Shown here: one piece after another, positions 63,202 to 64,000 of the stretch
Layout: each line of letters starts with the position of its first letter
How positions within the stretch are numbered: the first letter of the stretch is position 1
Assembly (NCBI RefSeq): GCF_014203015.1
Contig: NZ_JACHIB010000016.1
Span: 60,009-124,008, forward strand
Length of the DNA stretch: 64,000 nt
From: Castellaniella defragrans
GTDB taxonomy: Bacteria; Pseudomonadota; Gammaproteobacteria; Burkholderiales; Burkholderiaceae_B
Reading direction: 5' to 3'
Program-made: the position numbers and the translations under genes
Notes under the pieces: generated by a model
Told to the model about the DNA's origin: nothing
The model's input: the letters and a program-made list of their open reading frames with translations, nothing else
Database searches by the model: none

Positions 63202-63604
63202 CCATTCTGGAGACGCCCAGATCTCCTCGCCAGACTGGGAAATACGAACGGATGAAAACGCCCCAGTCGCCCTGAAAAATCTTCGCGGTCCGCACGAAGT
63301 ACGATTTCGAGGCGATTTCCAATGGCGGGAATCCCAGCCTGCCATCCACTGGAGATACTGCTGCCAGACCTTGCTGACAGTGGACAGGCTGTTGATTTCC
63401 TGTTTTGGAAATCATGCTCCCTGCCGAAGGCAGGATCAAGGAAACCGACCGATCGGGAAAGCGTTGCGCATGCCCGGATAAAAATGGATTGAGGGTAACC
63501 GACCTGCCTGCGCGGAACCTCGTGCCAAGCAGCACATGAATCGGAATCCGGGGTTTCGTTAGAAAACAGGCGTGTCATCGACACAGGTCCATTTCATTTT
63601 AATT

Positions 63605-63618
63605 TTGATATTTATCAA
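63605..63618. promoter_or_regulatory. Perfect FNR-type box
   Basis: TTGAT-ATTT-ATCAA matches the FNR/ANR consensus exactly; symmetry extends to TTTTGATA-TT-TATCAAAA. A -10-like TATTCT lies at 63639-63644, so the box would be near -40, as in class II activation. Confidence 0.65.
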
Positions 63619-63772
63619 AAATATTCCTGCTCCGGCCCTATTCTGATCGGATCTTCTGTATTTCGTCCATCATTCCACACGTTCGATGTGGGTTTTCCCT
63701 ATTGCATCCATTTACCTAGTGTGTCAATTTATGACGGATGCTTGGCTGTTGTTCAACGACAGGAGGTGTTCG

Positions 63773-63964
63773 ATGAGTCGGATATTGGGTCCAGGACCCT
63801 ACAAAACCCTGACCACGCATGACGGCATCGATGTGCCGTTCTATATCGTCCGTTTCGACAAAAAGGGCTTGCTCCAATCGCCTGAAACGGCGAAGGAAAT
63901 CATATCTGTCAGGCGACATGACAAACTGACCCCCTGGCGACATGGAGAACTGACCCCTTCATGA
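63773..63964 (+). pseudogene. 5' fragment of a gene interrupted by an insertion element
   Basis: 63-aa frame preceded by AGGAGG. Residues 1-44 (MSRILGPGPYKTLTTHDGID, VPFYIVRFDKKGLLQSPETA) read as the N-terminus of a real protein. From about residue 45 the frame enters the apparent IS end and stops. The family is not certain; such starts recall alpha/beta-hydrolase-like proteins with a PFYI.FDK motif. FNR control of the original gene is possible. Confidence 0.55.
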
Positions 63965-64000
63965 TCACATCAGGAGGGATCATCCATGCAAGAAGCCGAG
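63907..64000 (+). mobile_element. Left end of a probable IS21-family insertion sequence
   Basis: From 63907 the DNA begins TGTCAGGCGACATGAC. It has two direct copies of GGCGACATGRMRAACTGACCCC, at 63912 and 63936 (24-bp period), typical of the repeated ends of IS21-like elements. A strong ribosome binding site (AGGAGGGA) and an ATG at 63986 follow. The element continues past the window. Confidence 0.6.
63986..64000 (+). CDS. Start of the IS transposase gene (partial)
   Basis: ATG after AGGAGGGATCATCC begins MQEAE; only five codons are in the window. By position it would be the istA-like transposase. Its identity cannot be confirmed here. Confidence 0.4.

Larger units (their letters stand above)
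63177..63772. other. 596-bp region between Rpn copy 2 and the interrupted gene
   Basis: 63181-63260 is homologous to the DNA upstream of Rpn copy 1. The rest has lower GC than the window and holds an FNR-type site at 63605-63618. No gene is supported. Confidence 0.6.

Noticed and set aside
63177..63584. N-terminal extension of Rpn copy 2 to 63584
   Set aside because: Homology with copy 1 starts at the ATG at 63176, and the 63181-63260 DNA is conserved as non-coding leader in both copies.

Overview
This window is high-GC chromosomal DNA that looks like a member of the Alcaligenaceae (Bordetella/Achromobacter lineage, Betaproteobacteria). That placement rests on recalled family features: a metX-metW-ampG block, a proteobacterial-type gshA, hemE next to priA, tight ATGA stop/start overlaps and very long antisense ORFs. 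No database search was possible, so the genus is an inference.

Layout. 1-3.3 kb: ampG, metW and metX on the minus strand. 3.3-10.8 kb: a stand-alone LuxR-type HTH, a lipoprotein, gshA, tRNA-Arg(CCG), a membrane-anchored di-heme cytochrome c5, then a nitronate monooxygenase/enoyl-CoA hydratase pair behind a PsrA-like operator, and a 76-aa protein whose ribosome binding site lies in a hairpin. 10.8-17 kb: rep helicase, priA, hemE. 17-21 kb: a four-gene minus-strand operon (substrate-binding protein, permease, ATPase, NnrS) with an FNR-type box just upstream. 21-30.7 kb: a hydroxycinnamate (ferulate/coumarate) cluster with hydratase-lyase, NDP-forming CoA ligase, MFS transporter, acyl-CoA dehydrogenase, porin and MarR regulator on one strand and an aldehyde dehydrogenase divergent. 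30.8-35.7 kb: an orphan Fis-type response regulator, a GDSL autotransporter esterase with a palindrome between its -35 and -10, and an AGCS amino-acid symporter. 36-42.5 kb: a ddpXABCDF-type D-Ala-D-Ala uptake and cleavage operon, next to a remnant of a Schlafen/AlbA_2 gene. 42.6-49.8 kb: a TetR regulator, then an apparently co-transcribed export cluster (c5-type cytochrome lipoprotein, Tat-exported lactone/alditol-oxidase-like flavoprotein, exported PLP enzyme, DUF2147 protein, outer-membrane protein) and a coniferyl aldehyde dehydrogenase. 50-56 kb: a sigma-54 promoter followed by nirC, nirB, nirD and two siroheme genes. 56-64 kb: a cupin, a YqaE peptide, two near-identical Rpn-type nuclease genes 5 kb apart, a serralysin-like protease, a BON lipoprotein, stress genes, hsp20, and at the right edge a gene cut by what looks like the left end of an IS21-family element.

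How the parts fit. Two themes dominate. One is catabolism of plant phenolics and aldehydes (ferulate cluster, coniferyl aldehyde dehydrogenase, esterase, beta-oxidation-like enzymes). The other is nitrogen-oxide metabolism (NnrS operon, nitrite assimilation with its own siroheme synthesis). The least understood block is 43.6-48.3 kb, which reads as a periplasmic oxidation pathway feeding a c-type cytochrome and has no obvious named equivalent. Small tandem repeats of 11-36 bp are unusually frequent, both between genes and inside coding ends.
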